Positions 1 through 8,882 of a DNA stretch of 46,776 nt are shown here, in pieces. Both the position numbers and the translations under genes were made by a program. Origin of the DNA: JBDKTK01 sp039680225 (lineage in GTDB: Bacteria; Desulfobacterota; Syntrophia; Syntrophales; UBA4778); contig JBDKTK010000377.1 in assembly GCA_039680225.1 (NCBI GenBank), forward strand, positions 1 through 46,776, written 5' to 3'. Under the pieces are notes generated by a model. That model made no database searches. It was given only the letters and a program-made list of their open reading frames with translations, and had not been told where the DNA came from. How positions within the stretch are numbered: position 1 is the stretch's first letter; the number at the start of each line of letters is the position of its first letter.

Positions 1-3
1 TGT

Positions 4-696
4 TTATCTGAATTTCTGATTATCCAGCCTCACCAGCCACTTCTTGCCGATGCCGCCCGTTATGTCGACGAAGTCGTAAGGCGTTGCCGGCCTGCCCACG
101 AAGAATTCATTCGGAAGGGCATCCAACCTTGCGCGGTAAGCATCATATCCGCAATCATCATAGCGACACTCATTTATGGCTCTGGGCCTTTTTGGCTCCT
201 TGAATTGATTTACTATCCTGCGTCCTCCGGAAAGGCCCCACATTTCATCGATATTGTAATCTTTTACATAACCTATGTCGTCAAGATAAGGAACGGAATA
301 CACGAGTTGCCTTGAATTTTGTTTTGACCAGTCCCGAGCCATGTCCACAAATTTTCCGTAAGAGAAAGACACAGCCGTACTGGCAACCGCAAACATCACC
401 CAACCAATCGGGGTTAATCCAAATGCTCCTAAAGCAATAGCACCAGCTATATATCCGGCAGCTTCTGAACCAATTTCCTTTATAACCGAATGCGGAATTG
501 TATCGCCGCATATAGTTGCATTTTCAAGAACTCCAACAGCTATAAATTGGCCTTCCAAAGTATAAAGAACAATCCTGACACATGGTACCCTGATCCCATG
601 CGAAGCCGCTTCCATTGTTTTCATAGCTGCTGATCGCAAGAATTTTGCATAGTCCAAGGTATCCTCTGCATAATTCTCACCCATTTTTTCTGACAT
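4..696 (-). CDS. Hypothetical membrane-associated protein (230 aa)
   Basis: I do not recognise the family. The start is an ATG with AAGGAG 8 nt upstream and the gene is complete. A soluble N-terminal part of about 75 residues is followed by a glycine/alanine-rich hydrophobic hairpin at about residues 76-112 (AAGYIAGAIALGAFG, then IGWVMFAVASTAVSF), resembling the membrane hairpins seen in some pore-forming or polymorphic-toxin proteins. The C-terminal half is polar, with two Cys in NECRYDDCGYD. It is the last gene of a leftward four-gene run with 13-35 nt gaps, so it is probably co-transcribed with the two PH-like membrane proteins upstream. A toxin or effector role is conceivable but nothing in the sequence proves it. 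Confidence 0.6.
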   Translation of the reverse strand: MSEKMGENYAEDTLDYAKFLRSAAMKTMEAASHGIRVPCVRIVLYTLEGQFIAVGVLENATICGDTIPHSVIKEIGSEAAGYIAGAIALGAFGLTPIGWVMFAVASTAVSFSYGKFVDMARDWSKQNSRQLVYSVPYLDDIGYVKDYNIDEMWGLSGGRRIVNQFKEPKRPRAINECRYDDCGYDAYRARLDALPNEFFVGRPATPYDFVDITGGIGKKWLVRLDNQKFR

Positions 697-709
697 GAAC
701 GCAACTCCT

Positions 710-1336
710 TTATTTTCGTGTAAATGAAACAGCTCTTTCTTCTAAAATTTTTAAAGCCTTTGGACCGTCGTTTGAATTTTCCCACCTGGATATGCCTGCC
801 TTCATTCCCCCTATTTCCGGGTCCGCAAAGGTTGTATTAATAGCCACCCCATCCAGATACTTTAGTTTAATTCTCATAAATGGCTGCGACCAAGTGGGCA
901 GAGTTTGTCGTGTTATAATAATTTGGGCACTCTCTTGAGAGATATGCATTTCGCTATAGGGAATTATTATTTTTCTCCCTGAAAACAATGCATTGATCAC
1001 AATTCTATTCTCATAGAAATAGACATCTCCAACCGTCCTGATCGTCATGATAAAAGCCCATAACCACAGGGGAAGACCTATTAAGGATAAATAAAAGAAA
1101 AGGATCTTTTTTGAAATTCGCACATCCTCCGCTGCAAAAAAAGCTGCTGAATAATCACCCGACAAGAGCACGGGAATAGTAATTGCGGCTAAAGTAAAAA
1201 CCATGCATACGCCAACAAATACATGGGAAAAAACAAATCGAAATTTCTTTATTCCAAGGACTATCAGTGGCGATTCACTGATAGCCTGAAGGGGTTCATT
1301 CGGTTCTTTTTTAATAGTTCCCATATGTTCAGTCAT
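710..1336 (-). CDS. Membrane protein with PH-like C-terminal domain, paralogue of the next gene upstream
   Basis: 208 residues. ATG start with GGGAG 8 nt upstream. Two membrane segments at about residues 34-57 and 79-101 are followed by a soluble beta-rich domain with the pattern GDVYFYENRIVINALFSGRK, then IIIPYSEM, which resembles the bacterial PH (bPH) domains that follow paired membrane helices. It is clearly paralogous to 1358-1975: the FSGRKIIIPY, LPTWS, and WEN..DGPKA blocks align without large gaps. Function unknown. Tandem paralogues in a small AT-rich operon suggest local duplication. Confidence 0.65.
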   Translation of the reverse strand: MTEHMGTIKKEPNEPLQAISESPLIVLGIKKFRFVFSHVFVGVCMVFTLAAITIPVLLSGDYSAAFFAAEDVRISKKILFFYLSLIGLPLWLWAFIMTIRTVGDVYFYENRIVINALFSGRKIIIPYSEMHISQESAQIIITRQTLPTWSQPFMRIKLKYLDGVAINTTFADPEIGGMKAGISRWENSNDGPKALKILEERAVSFTRK

Positions 1337-1357
1337 ATTTTGAACTCCCGTAACAAC

Positions 1358-1975
1358 TTATTTTTCTGTGAAGGAAAAAGCTTTTTCCTTCAGTAACAGC
1401 ATTGCCTTGGGCCCATCAGCTAAATTTTCCCAAATGGTTATCCCTATTTTCATGCCTGCTATTTTCGGGTCTGAAAAATTCATAACAAAACCCACCCCTT
1501 CAAAATATTTTACCTTCATCAGATTCCAAGGATCCGACCAAGTTGGAAGCTTTTGCGAAGTAATTGTCAGCAATCCGTTTTTTTTATTTATGTACATTTT
1601 GTCATAAGGAATTATTATTTTTCGTCCTGAAAACAACGCAATAACTACAAGTTTATCCTCATAAAAATAGGCATCTCCGACTCTCCATATTGACAGGATC
1701 AAAACAGAAGAGAAAAAAGGGACCACAAGCAAAGATGATATAAACAGTATTACTCTTCTCGATATCCTCACGTTATCGGAAACAAGCATCGTAGAAAAAT
1801 CGCCCGTGGTAAGGACAGGGAATATGATTCCCAAATAAAAATATACTAGTCCCAAAGCAACGAAGACGTAACTGAAAACATAACACTTACGTCTAAGCCT
1901 GAGGACAACCAGAGGCGTTTCACTGTCCGCCTGGTCGGCTTCGCTCACGGCTAACTCTTTCTTTAGTTCAGTCAT
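1358..1975 (-). CDS. Membrane protein with PH-like C-terminal domain (tandem paralogue)
   Basis: 205 residues from the ATG at 1975, chosen because AGGAG lies 6 nt upstream; a TTG two codons earlier is a poorer start. It has the same layout as its downstream paralogue: about 30 soluble residues, two hydrophobic helices (about 33-56 and 77-101), then a beta-rich PH-like domain with GDAYFYEDKLVVIALFSGRK and LPTWSDP. The pair differ most in the membrane helices and are most alike around the FSGRKIIIPY strand and the C-terminal WEN..DGPKA helix. Function unknown; it is the second gene of the leftward run. Confidence 0.65.
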   Translation of the reverse strand: MTELKKELAVSEADQADSETPLVVLRLRRKCYVFSYVFVALGLVYFYLGIIFPVLTTGDFSTMLVSDNVRISRRVILFISSLLVVPFFSSVLILSIWRVGDAYFYEDKLVVIALFSGRKIIIPYDKMYINKKNGLLTITSQKLPTWSDPWNLMKVKYFEGVGFVMNFSDPKIAGMKIGITIWENLADGPKAMLLLKEKAFSFTEK

Positions 1976-2015
1976 TAACAACTCCTGGATCTGGTATTCG
2001 TTATCGCCTTCCAGA

Positions 2016-2414
2016 TTAAGCAGAGCTCTTTTCAGTCTCTTTTCGCCTGCTCCTGCAGAGATACATGATTGGAAATGCGAACGTAGTTAACGAAAACATG
2101 ACCCCGAACCCTTTTTGAATATCCAGCAGGAAAGCAAAAACCAGGATGAAGATGCTGTAGATCGCCATCGATTTCATGAGGTATGTTTTCTTTAAAAACA
2201 GATACCTTATGGAAAACAAACAGACCGGCAGGATAAAAATGCAATAAAGTGTGGCGAGGGTCAGATCGCTCTCCATGAAATAGACAAGAATTTTATAGCC
2301 CGGGTACATGAGATTGAAAGCAGCCAGCATATCTGCAATCTGCCTGTTTTTATCGTCATCATTAGGAGTGGAGATTTTATCCATAACTTTTTTAGAATCC
2401 CGTTTTATCAACAT
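2016..2414 (-). CDS. Small hypothetical membrane protein (132 aa)
   Basis: About 40 polar residues are followed by three or four hydrophobic stretches (roughly residues 38-66, 79-99 and 100-120) and a basic tail ending RSRRKETEKSS. No family recognised. The ATG at 2414 lacks a good Shine-Dalgarno; an internal ATG at 2384 also lacks one, so the start is uncertain. It is the first gene after the promoter at 2479-2507 and heads the four-gene leftward run. Confidence 0.5.
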   Translation of the reverse strand: MLIKRDSKKVMDKISTPNDDDKNRQIADMLAAFNLMYPGYKILVYFMESDLTLATLYCIFILPVCLFSIRYLFLKKTYLMKSMAIYSIFILVFAFLLDIQKGFGVMFSLTTFAFPIMYLCRSRRKETEKSSA

Positions 2415-2478
2415 CTGTAAGGTATATGGGCATATTATCTGTAGTCTTTTTTCTTGTAACAGACGATGAATTAACCGG

Positions 2479-2507
2479 GTCTTATTTTATAAACAGAGGT
2501 ATGTCAA
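2479..2507 (-). promoter_or_regulatory. Sigma70-like promoter for the 2414-to-4 leftward run
   Basis: Read on the minus strand: TTGACA (2507-2502), a 17-nt spacer, then TAAGAC (2484-2479). The -35 is perfect and the -10 moderate; the predicted transcript starts about 55-60 nt before the first gene. No other gene separates it from the four small membrane-protein genes. Confidence 0.5.
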
Positions 2508-2600
2508 ACGATTTCTTTAGGGCGAGTGTATAAAATTTTCTGGATTTCCTGAACTGGACAGAACGAAAGGGGAGATAAAATTCTGAAAGAAAGGGTAATT

Positions 2601-3575
2601 CTAAAGCTTCCTTTCCCTGACAAAATCCGAGACGGCCAGCAGGCACTGCTTGGCTTCGGAATCGGGAAAGATGTCCAGAATTGCTTTTGCCTCGGTCACC
2701 AGGGAACCGGCCTTCTGGAGGCTGTACTCTATGCCTTTGTACTTTTGGATAAGGCCGAGTATCTCCCTGGTCTCACCGGACTGAAGATTTTTGTTGAGGA
2801 CGGCCGATTTTATAAGTTTCTTTTCGTTTTTCGAACAGTTCCTTAACGCATGGATCAGGGGCAGGGTAATCTTGCCCTCCTTGAGGTCCATGCCGATGGC
2901 CTTGCCGAATTCCTCTTCCTCCGCAATATAATCCAGGGTATCGTCCGTGAGCTGGAAGGCGGTCCCGATTTTCGTGCCGTAATTTCCGAGCGCGGCGATG
3001 CTGTTGCCGTTCACCCCCGCGAGGATGGCGCCGATCGAGCATGCCGCCGATATCAGGATGGCGGTTTTTTTCTGGATGAGAAAAAAGTAATCCTCTTCGG
3101 TCATTTCCAGATCGCCGCATTTGACTAACTGGAAGACCTCCCCTTCGGACATCTGGTTGGATATTGTCGACATGAGCTGGACTATGGCAATGTCCCCTTC
3201 GTCGGCCATCAGCTTGAAGGATTTGGAATACAGGAAATCCCCCACCAGGACGCTGGCCGAATTGCCCCAGACGTGATTGGCCGAGGGTTTGCCGCGCCTC
3301 GTATCGGCATGGTCGACGACATCGTCGTGAAGGAGGCTGGCCGTGTGGATGAATTCTATGACCGCGGAAAACGGGAAACGCCTCTCCCCGCGGTAGCCGC
3401 ACAGGTCCGCCGCCATCAGCAGGAGGAGCGGACGGAGCCGTTTGCCGCCGCTGCTGATGAGGTGGTCCGATATTTCAGGTATAAGGGCGATCTCGGAATA
3501 AAAATATGATTTGATGCGATCTTCTACAGTTTTGAGATCTGCCTCATATTTCTGAAGGACATCCTGCATTTTCAT
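2601..3575 (-). CDS. Polyprenyl (all-trans) diphosphate synthase
   Basis: Class I trans-prenyltransferase that extends allylic diphosphates with isopentenyl diphosphate, expected to supply the quinone side chain. Seen: GGKRLRP at 43-49 (diphosphate/IPP binding), first Asp-rich motif DDVVDHADTRRG at 84-95, second Asp-rich motif DDTLD near 210, with the following GKAIGMDLKEGKITLP block. The 324 residues are normal for octaprenyl/solanesyl-type synthases; chain length cannot be read with confidence. The start ATG at 3575 has no Shine-Dalgarno and sits only about 9 nt after a near-consensus -10 (3584-3589), so the mRNA may be leaderless; an in-frame ATG lies two codons on. It is transcribed away from the lipoprotein gene at 3706. 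Confidence 0.92.
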   Translation of the reverse strand: MKMQDVLQKYEADLKTVEDRIKSYFYSEIALIPEISDHLISSGGKRLRPLLLLMAADLCGYRGERRFPFSAVIEFIHTASLLHDDVVDHADTRRGKPSANHVWGNSASVLVGDFLYSKSFKLMADEGDIAIVQLMSTISNQMSEGEVFQLVKCGDLEMTEEDYFFLIQKKTAILISAACSIGAILAGVNGNSIAALGNYGTKIGTAFQLTDDTLDYIAEEEEFGKAIGMDLKEGKITLPLIHALRNCSKNEKKLIKSAVLNKNLQSGETREILGLIQKYKGIEYSLQKAGSLVTEAKAILDIFPDSEAKQCLLAVSDFVRERKL

Positions 3576-3583
3576 AGCGCATT

Positions 3584-3612
3584 TTTATACTTTAAGGCGG
3601 AATTTATGTCAA
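3584..3612 (-). promoter_or_regulatory. Near-consensus sigma70-like promoter of the polyprenyl synthase gene
   Basis: On the minus strand: TTGACA (3612-3607), 17-nt spacer, TATAAA (3589-3584). Transcription would start near 3577, within a few bases of the ATG at 3575, which suggests a leaderless mRNA. Confidence 0.6.
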
Positions 3613-3705
3613 AACTTATTCGATTTAAATATCTTAGCCTTTTCTTTGCCCGGCCCGGAAAAACGTGGTAGAGACAATCGAGACCCTGATCCGCCCGGAG
3701 GAAAA

Positions 3706-4113
3706 ATGCTTAAAATATACGCCCTGGCCATTGTTCTGGTACTTTCAGGCTGTGCGGCAAAGCACGGTCCCGTCCTTTATCCGAACGAACACCTCAAGAA
3801 AGCGGGTGAAGCCCAGGCCCAGAAAGACATCGACGAATGTTCCCGGATGGCCGATAACTACGTGAAGCAGAACCCCGGGGCCAAGGTCGTCGGGGGAACG
3901 ATATTGGGCGGGGCAGGCGGGGCTGCAGGCGGCACGGCGGTGGGGGCAGTGACGGGCTCAGTGGGAAGAGGCGCTGCAATTGGCGCGGTAGCGGGGGCGA
4001 CGACAGGACTTTTCAGGGGAATAATCAAAGCTTCCCAGCCCAGCCCTGTGTACAAGACCTTTGTGAACCGCTGCCTCAAGGAAAAAGGCTACGACCCCAT
4101 CGGCTGGGAGTGA
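3706..4113 (+). CDS. Glycine-zipper lipoprotein
   Basis: 135 residues from the ATG at 3706, chosen because GGAGG lies just upstream; the frame is open further 5-prime but would bury the signal peptide. It has a type II signal peptide with lipobox LSGC (Cys16), then a short polar region, then a Gly/Ala-rich glycine-zipper stretch at about 62-103 (GGTILGGAGGAAGGTAVG and GAAIGAVAGATTG) typical of outer-membrane-associated SmpA/17-kDa-antigen-like lipoproteins, and a C-terminal NRCLKEKGYDPIGWE segment common in that group. It probably sits in the outer membrane, role unknown. It stands alone, converging on rimO. Confidence 0.75.
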   Translation: MLKIYALAIVLVLSGCAAKHGPVLYPNEHLKKAGEAQAQKDIDECSRMADNYVKQNPGAKVVGGTILGGAGGAAGGTAVGAVTGSVGRGAAIGAVAGATTGLFRGIIKASQPSPVYKTFVNRCLKEKGYDPIGWE

Positions 4114-4207
4114 GCGGCTTCTGTATTACCTGAAAAGTCCCCCTTTTTTCGAACCTATTATTTTTATACCGGATTCCTGATTTCGAAGGAATGACTTCCA
4201 CATTTAT

Positions 4208-5545
4208 TCAAGAAGTCGGGTACTCCGCGAACAGGTCATAATCGTCGGCCCCCGTAATTTTACATAACACCAAATCCCCGCTGCGGAGCTTCTTTCGCGT
4301 TTTTATAAATACCATTCCGTCAATCTCGGGGGCCTGCCCTCTTGTCCTGCCCCGGTATGAGTAATCGCCCCCCGGGCCTTTCCCGTCGATTATGATTTCC
4401 TGCACGGAACCGATGAGGGCGAGATTTTTCCCGCGCGATATCTCGGCCTGTTCGTTAAGCAGGACTTCCTTCCTTCTTTCGATTTCCCCGGACGGCACGC
4501 GCCCGCCAAGGCGCGCCGCTTTCGTCCCCTCTTCCGGGGAATACGCGAAGGCCCCGAGGCGCTCGAACCGGGTATCCCGCACAAATTCCAGCAGTTCGAT
4601 AAACCGCCTTTTCGTCTCGCCCGGATAGCCCACTATCAGCGAAGTCCGCAGCGTTACGCCGGGAATGATCGCCCGGGCTGCTGCAATTACACTTCTGATC
4701 TTCCGTCCCGACCCCCTGCGTCCCATGGATTTGAGGATTTCGTCGTTTATATGCTGGACGGGCATATCGATATATTTACATATCTTTTCACCGGCAGCGA
4801 TCGTCTCCAGCAGCTTTTTCGTGATCCGGGACGGGTACGTGTACATGAGCCTTATCCAGTAATTCCCGTTCAAGGCAGAGAGCCCCTTCAAGAGCTGATC
4901 GATGCCGGGGGACCCCTTTCGGTCCCGGCCGTACGATGTCGTGTCCTGGGCGATAACGATCAGTTCGCGCGCGCCGTTCTTGATAAGCATTGCCGCCTCC
5001 CGGAGGATATCCCCCGTCTCGCGGCTCCTCAGCCTGCCCCGTATCGAAGGTATGGCGCAATATGCGCAGCAGTTGGAGCAGCCTTCCGCTATTTTAAGGT
5101 AGGCAATGTGGGGCGGGGTGAGCACGCGGCGGGGCATCGCCGCCGTCATCAGGAAATCCGGTTTCCCGATCAAAGCCTTTGTCGTCCCGGCATCCAGCGC
5201 GGCGAGGGCGCGGGCAATCTCGTTTATCCTGCCCGTTCCCAGAAAAAGATCGATTTCGTGAAGCCCTTCTTCCAGTTCCCCCCCGTGACGCTGCGGCAGA
5301 CAGCCTGTCATCACAAGGCGCCTGCACGAACCCTTTTTCTTGTATTCAGCGAGCCGCAGCGCTTCAGATATCGATTCCTCCCGGGCGGGCAGGATAAAGG
5401 AGCAGGTATTGAGGATTATGATCTCCGCTTCCTTTTCTTTGGAAACAAGCCGGAACCCTTCCTTCTCAAGCGCGCCGGCCATCAGCTCCGAATCGACAAG
5501 GTTCTTCGGACAGCCGAGAGTCTGGATGTAAACTTTGGGTTTCAA
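4208..5545 (-). CDS. rimO: Ribosomal protein S12 methylthiotransferase RimO
   Basis: Radical SAM methylthiotransferase that modifies the conserved aspartate of ribosomal protein S12. Seen in order: N-terminal MTTase domain with QTLGCPKNLVDSE and three cluster cysteines (C12, C48, C82), radical SAM motif C156-x3-C160-x2-C163 in EGCSNCCAYCAIP, the SIRGRLRSR stretch, and a C-terminal TRAM domain with RGRTRGQAPEIDG. The GCPKNLVDSE form and 445-residue length favour RimO over MiaB. Leftward, with ftsK about 240 nt upstream in the same direction. Confidence 0.93.
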   Translation of the reverse strand: MKPKVYIQTLGCPKNLVDSELMAGALEKEGFRLVSKEKEAEIIILNTCSFILPAREESISEALRLAEYKKKGSCRRLVMTGCLPQRHGGELEEGLHEIDLFLGTGRINEIARALAALDAGTTKALIGKPDFLMTAAMPRRVLTPPHIAYLKIAEGCSNCCAYCAIPSIRGRLRSRETGDILREAAMLIKNGARELIVIAQDTTSYGRDRKGSPGIDQLLKGLSALNGNYWIRLMYTYPSRITKKLLETIAAGEKICKYIDMPVQHINDEILKSMGRRGSGRKIRSVIAAARAIIPGVTLRTSLIVGYPGETKRRFIELLEFVRDTRFERLGAFAYSPEEGTKAARLGGRVPSGEIERRKEVLLNEQAEISRGKNLALIGSVQEIIIDGKGPGGDYSYRGRTRGQAPEIDGMVFIKTRKKLRSGDLVLCKITGADDYDLFAEYPTS

Positions 5546-5783
5546 ATTTTGACCTCAGAATATCTGAGCAGACTATCATCTCAAATGCACTAATTTAAAT
5601 ATTTTTCTTCCCGCCGAAAATTGCCGGTTGGAAAAAAGGCCTTTAAGGGGACAGGCAAGCTCACGACAAGTCATGCCCGACCCCTGCCGCAGCCTGCCCT
5701 TGAATCTTTAATCGAGGGCGGGGGTGACAAAAATATATATTGGGGATTAACCGGCCAGTCGCCTCTACCGGTTGTTGCATGAT

Positions 5784-8039
5784 CTAGGATATCTTCCGGG
5801 CAAGGACTTTCCGGGGCTTGACGCCGTCGGAGGGGCCGACAACGCCTTCGGCCTCCATCTTCTCGATCATGCGGGCGGCGCGGTTGTAGCCGACCTTGAG
5901 GTAGCGCTGGACAAGGGAGATCGAAGCCTGACCGAGCTCAGTTACCAGCTCGACGGCCTCGTCGTACTTTTCATCGTATTCCTCGTCGCCCCTGCCGTTC
6001 TCGCCGGTTTCGGGCTCCTCTATCAGGATGCTTTCGTCATAGCAGGGGTTGCCCTGATTTTTGAGGAATCCGACGATCTTCTCTATTTCGCGGTCGGAGA
6101 CATAGGCCCCGTGAATGCGGATGAGCCGGGATGTCCCGGGGGGCATGAAGAGCATGTCTCCCTGGCCCAGCAGCTGCTCGGCCCCGAGCTGGTCGAGGAT
6201 GGTCCGCGAATCCACTTTCGACGAGACCTGGAAGGAAATGCGGGTCGGGAAATTGGCCTTGATGATCCCCGTTATGACGTCCACCGACGGCCTCTGGGTC
6301 GCGAGCATCAGGTGGATGCCGGCGGCCCTTGCCATCTGCGCCAGCCTGGTGAGGGATTCCTCGACGTTGCGCTGCGCGACCATCATGAGGTCGGCCATCT
6401 CGTCTATGATTATGATTATATAAGGAAGCTTCACGAGCGGGACATACCTGTCCGGCTCTTTGGGACGGTCCTTTGTCTCGGCGGTGGGCGTGAAAGCGGG
6501 CCCGTTGCCATTCTCCATTTCTTCCTCTTCCTCTATATCCGCCTCATCCGGCCTGCCCTTCCCTTTTATGCTCTCGACGTGCTTGTTGTACTTTTCGATG
6601 TTCTTGACCCCGACCTCGCTAATGATCCGGTACCGCCGCTCCATTTCCTGCACAGCCCAGCGCAGCACCTGGGCGGCGTCCTTGGGATTCACGACGACGG
6701 GATGCAGCAGGTGCGGTATGCCTTCATACGAAGAGAGCTCGAGGCGCTTCGGGTCGATCATGAGCATCTTGATGTCGTCCGGGGCCCATTTCAGCAGGAG
6801 GCTGCAGATCATGGCGTTGAGTGAAACGCTTTTCCCCGAACCGGTTGTCCCGGCGATCAGCAGGTGGGGCATCCGCGCCAGGTCGGCGATGACCGGCGTG
6901 CCGGTCGTGTCTTCCCCCAGAGCGATGGGAAGGCGGTACTTGGTTTCCAGGAACTCCTCGTTTTCCAGGCAATTGCGCAGGTGGACCGATTCCCTCTCGT
7001 TATTGGGGATCTCAACCCCGACAACGGATTTGCCGGCAATAGGCGCGATCCTGACACTCTGGGCCTTAAGGGCCATCGCGAGGTCGTCGGAAAGATTTGT
7101 TATGCGGTTTATCTTTACGCCGGGAGCGGGTTCCAGCTCATAAATCGTGATCAGCGGCCCGGGGCGGACCTCTGTGACCTTGCCCTCCACGCCGAAGTCG
7201 GCAAGTTTCTTCTCCAGGATGCGGGCGTTCATCAGGAGGCTTTCCCTCTTCACCTTCGTGTCGCGGCGCGGCACTTCGTCCAGGAGTGAGAGCGGGGGCA
7301 GTTTGAAGGAGCTGCCCGACATGACAAAATCAAGGGCCGGCTGGCGGGCCTTCTTTTTCCTGGCAGGTTTCTCCACTGGAAGGTACGGCTCTTCCATTAT
7401 AACCGGGGGCGCCGCCGGCTCCCTGGTCATATCTTCGATCTGGACCTGCCGCTTTTCCTTCCTGTCCTGCCTGGCCTCACGGAATTCCTTCCACGACTCG
7501 ATTCTCCTGCGGATGAAATCGAATAACCTTCTGAGGGTCCCGACAAACGACATGTTGACAGTGATAATGAGAGATATGGAAAACACGACCAGCAGGAAAA
7601 TATAGCTGCCGGCCGTATGCAGGATGTAGACGAGGCCGGCGGAGATATACTTACCCGTGATCCCGCCTGAATAATAGGCTTCAGCGGGTACTCCCATACC
7701 GGAAAGCAGGATCGTCACCAGGCAGCAGGTGGAAACGAGCAGCCCGAAAGAGGCAAGCCACGGCCCCAGGCCGAATGCGACTTCGTCTTTCTGAAAGAGG
7801 CGGACCGCATTCAACAGCATTATGAGGGGAATCCAGAAGGAGCTTACCCCCAGGAACCGCATCAGGATACCGGACGTATAGGAGCCCACGTACCCGCCCC
7901 AGTTGGACACGCTGGTCCCGGCAGCCGCCTTGAAAAAAGAGGGGTCGGCCGGGTCATAGGAAAAAAGGCAGATAAGAAGAAAAACAGCGGAGGCAAAAAT
8001 TATTATCCCCGCTATTTCCCTTGTCCTGGATATGTTCAA
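5784..8039 (-). CDS. ftsK: DNA translocase FtsK/SpoIIIE
   Basis: Inner-membrane ATPase that pumps the terminus region of the chromosome during division. Seen: four or five N-terminal membrane segments (about 10-165), a charged linker, the alpha domain, RecA-like motor with Walker A GTTGSGKS (about 395-402) and Walker B IIIIIDEMADL (about 540-550), and a C-terminal winged-helix gamma domain (about 685-750; LVQRYLKVGYNRAARMIEKME) that reads FtsK-orienting sequences. The linker is short, as in SpoIIIE-type proteins. Just before Walker B is an acidic low-complexity insert (EADIEEEEEMENGNG) at a site that is variable in the family. Upstream neighbour is the acyltransferase gene (26-nt gap), probably in one transcript. 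Confidence 0.96.
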   Translation of the reverse strand: MNISRTREIAGIIIFASAVFLLICLFSYDPADPSFFKAAAGTSVSNWGGYVGSYTSGILMRFLGVSSFWIPLIMLLNAVRLFQKDEVAFGLGPWLASFGLLVSTCCLVTILLSGMGVPAEAYYSGGITGKYISAGLVYILHTAGSYIFLLVVFSISLIITVNMSFVGTLRRLFDFIRRRIESWKEFREARQDRKEKRQVQIEDMTREPAAPPVIMEEPYLPVEKPARKKKARQPALDFVMSGSSFKLPPLSLLDEVPRRDTKVKRESLLMNARILEKKLADFGVEGKVTEVRPGPLITIYELEPAPGVKINRITNLSDDLAMALKAQSVRIAPIAGKSVVGVEIPNNERESVHLRNCLENEEFLETKYRLPIALGEDTTGTPVIADLARMPHLLIAGTTGSGKSVSLNAMICSLLLKWAPDDIKMLMIDPKRLELSSYEGIPHLLHPVVVNPKDAAQVLRWAVQEMERRYRIISEVGVKNIEKYNKHVESIKGKGRPDEADIEEEEEMENGNGPAFTPTAETKDRPKEPDRYVPLVKLPYIIIIIDEMADLMMVAQRNVEESLTRLAQMARAAGIHLMLATQRPSVDVITGIIKANFPTRISFQVSSKVDSRTILDQLGAEQLLGQGDMLFMPPGTSRLIRIHGAYVSDREIEKIVGFLKNQGNPCYDESILIEEPETGENGRGDEEYDEKYDEAVELVTELGQASISLVQRYLKVGYNRAARMIEKMEAEGVVGPSDGVKPRKVLARKIS

Positions 8040-8065
8040 GTCAGCTCCCGGTCAGGCATACGCGC

Positions 8066-8791
8066 TCAGAATTTCATTTCCTTTTTGCCCTGCTCGTAGT
8101 TGCGCACGATAACTTCATGGACTTGTTCAACCAGAGTATCCATATCATCCATCGAATAATCGCTTGTATTTATCGGTTTATCCACGATCAGCAGTATTTT
8201 CCCCGGCCTGATGCGCATGGACTTTGTTTCCATGATCTCGCCGCTCCCGATTATGGAAATGGGGACTATCGGCACGCCCGCCTTCATTGCCAGGTGAAAG
8301 ACCCCTTTTTTGAAATCCCTGATCTGGCCGGGCCGGCTCCTGGTCCCCTCCGGGAAAGTCATGACCGACTTGCCTTCCCTGATCTTGCGGGCGGCCTCAT
8401 CGATGCTCACCATGGCCCGTTCCCTGTTCTTCCTGTCGAGCTCTATGCTGCCTGTCCTCCGGAGCGCCCCGCCAAATATGGGGACCTCAAAAAGCTCCTT
8501 TTTGGCTATCCACCGGAACTGGGCCGGCAACTGGGCCAGGACCACGAATATATCAAAAACACTCTGGTGGTTGGCCATGAATATCTGCGGGCGGTCAAGG
8601 TAGACATTAAAGCTGCCGCTGATCCGGGAGTCCACACCGGATACTGCCAGAATGGCCTTCGCCCAGCTGCGGGCGATCCTGTGGATTGAGAATTCCCCTT
8701 CCCGCACGAAGGGGGAAAAAATAATAACGATCAAGCTGTACAGGCCCGTTATGAAAGAACCAATTAAAATCAGGATGGCTGAGCGATACAT
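8066..8791 (-). CDS. plsC: 1-acyl-sn-glycerol-3-phosphate acyltransferase (PlsC family)
   Basis: Transfers a second acyl chain to lysophosphatidate in phospholipid synthesis, at the inner membrane. Seen: N-terminal membrane helix (about 5-28), catalytic H75-x4-D80 in NHQSVFD, and the glycerol-phosphate-binding FPEGTRS at 146-152. The 241 residues are typical. It lies 26 nt upstream of ftsK in the same direction; no promoter was resolved, and the 90 nt above it before the next gene are AT-rich. Confidence 0.92.
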   Translation of the reverse strand: MYRSAILILIGSFITGLYSLIVIIFSPFVREGEFSIHRIARSWAKAILAVSGVDSRISGSFNVYLDRPQIFMANHQSVFDIFVVLAQLPAQFRWIAKKELFEVPIFGGALRRTGSIELDRKNRERAMVSIDEAARKIREGKSVMTFPEGTRSRPGQIRDFKKGVFHLAMKAGVPIVPISIIGSGEIMETKSMRIRPGKILLIVDKPINTSDYSMDDMDTLVEQVHEVIVRNYEQGKKEMKF

Positions 8792-8882
8792 AAATTTCCG
8801 TTTGAATTCAGCTTTCTTCGGCTATTTACTTTATAAGCAATTATTAGTCAACGGATGAAAAAACCTCAACTCCAACGGCAGC

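Noticed and set aside
5696..5719. Terminator between ftsK and rimO
   Set aside because: An 8-bp hairpin (GCCCTTGA / TCGAGGGC) is present but has no U-run in either direction, so I do not call it.
5772..6824. 350-codon plus-strand frame opposite ftsK
   Set aside because: Shadow of a GC-rich gene; ftsK on the other strand has Walker A/B and gamma-domain motifs throughout.
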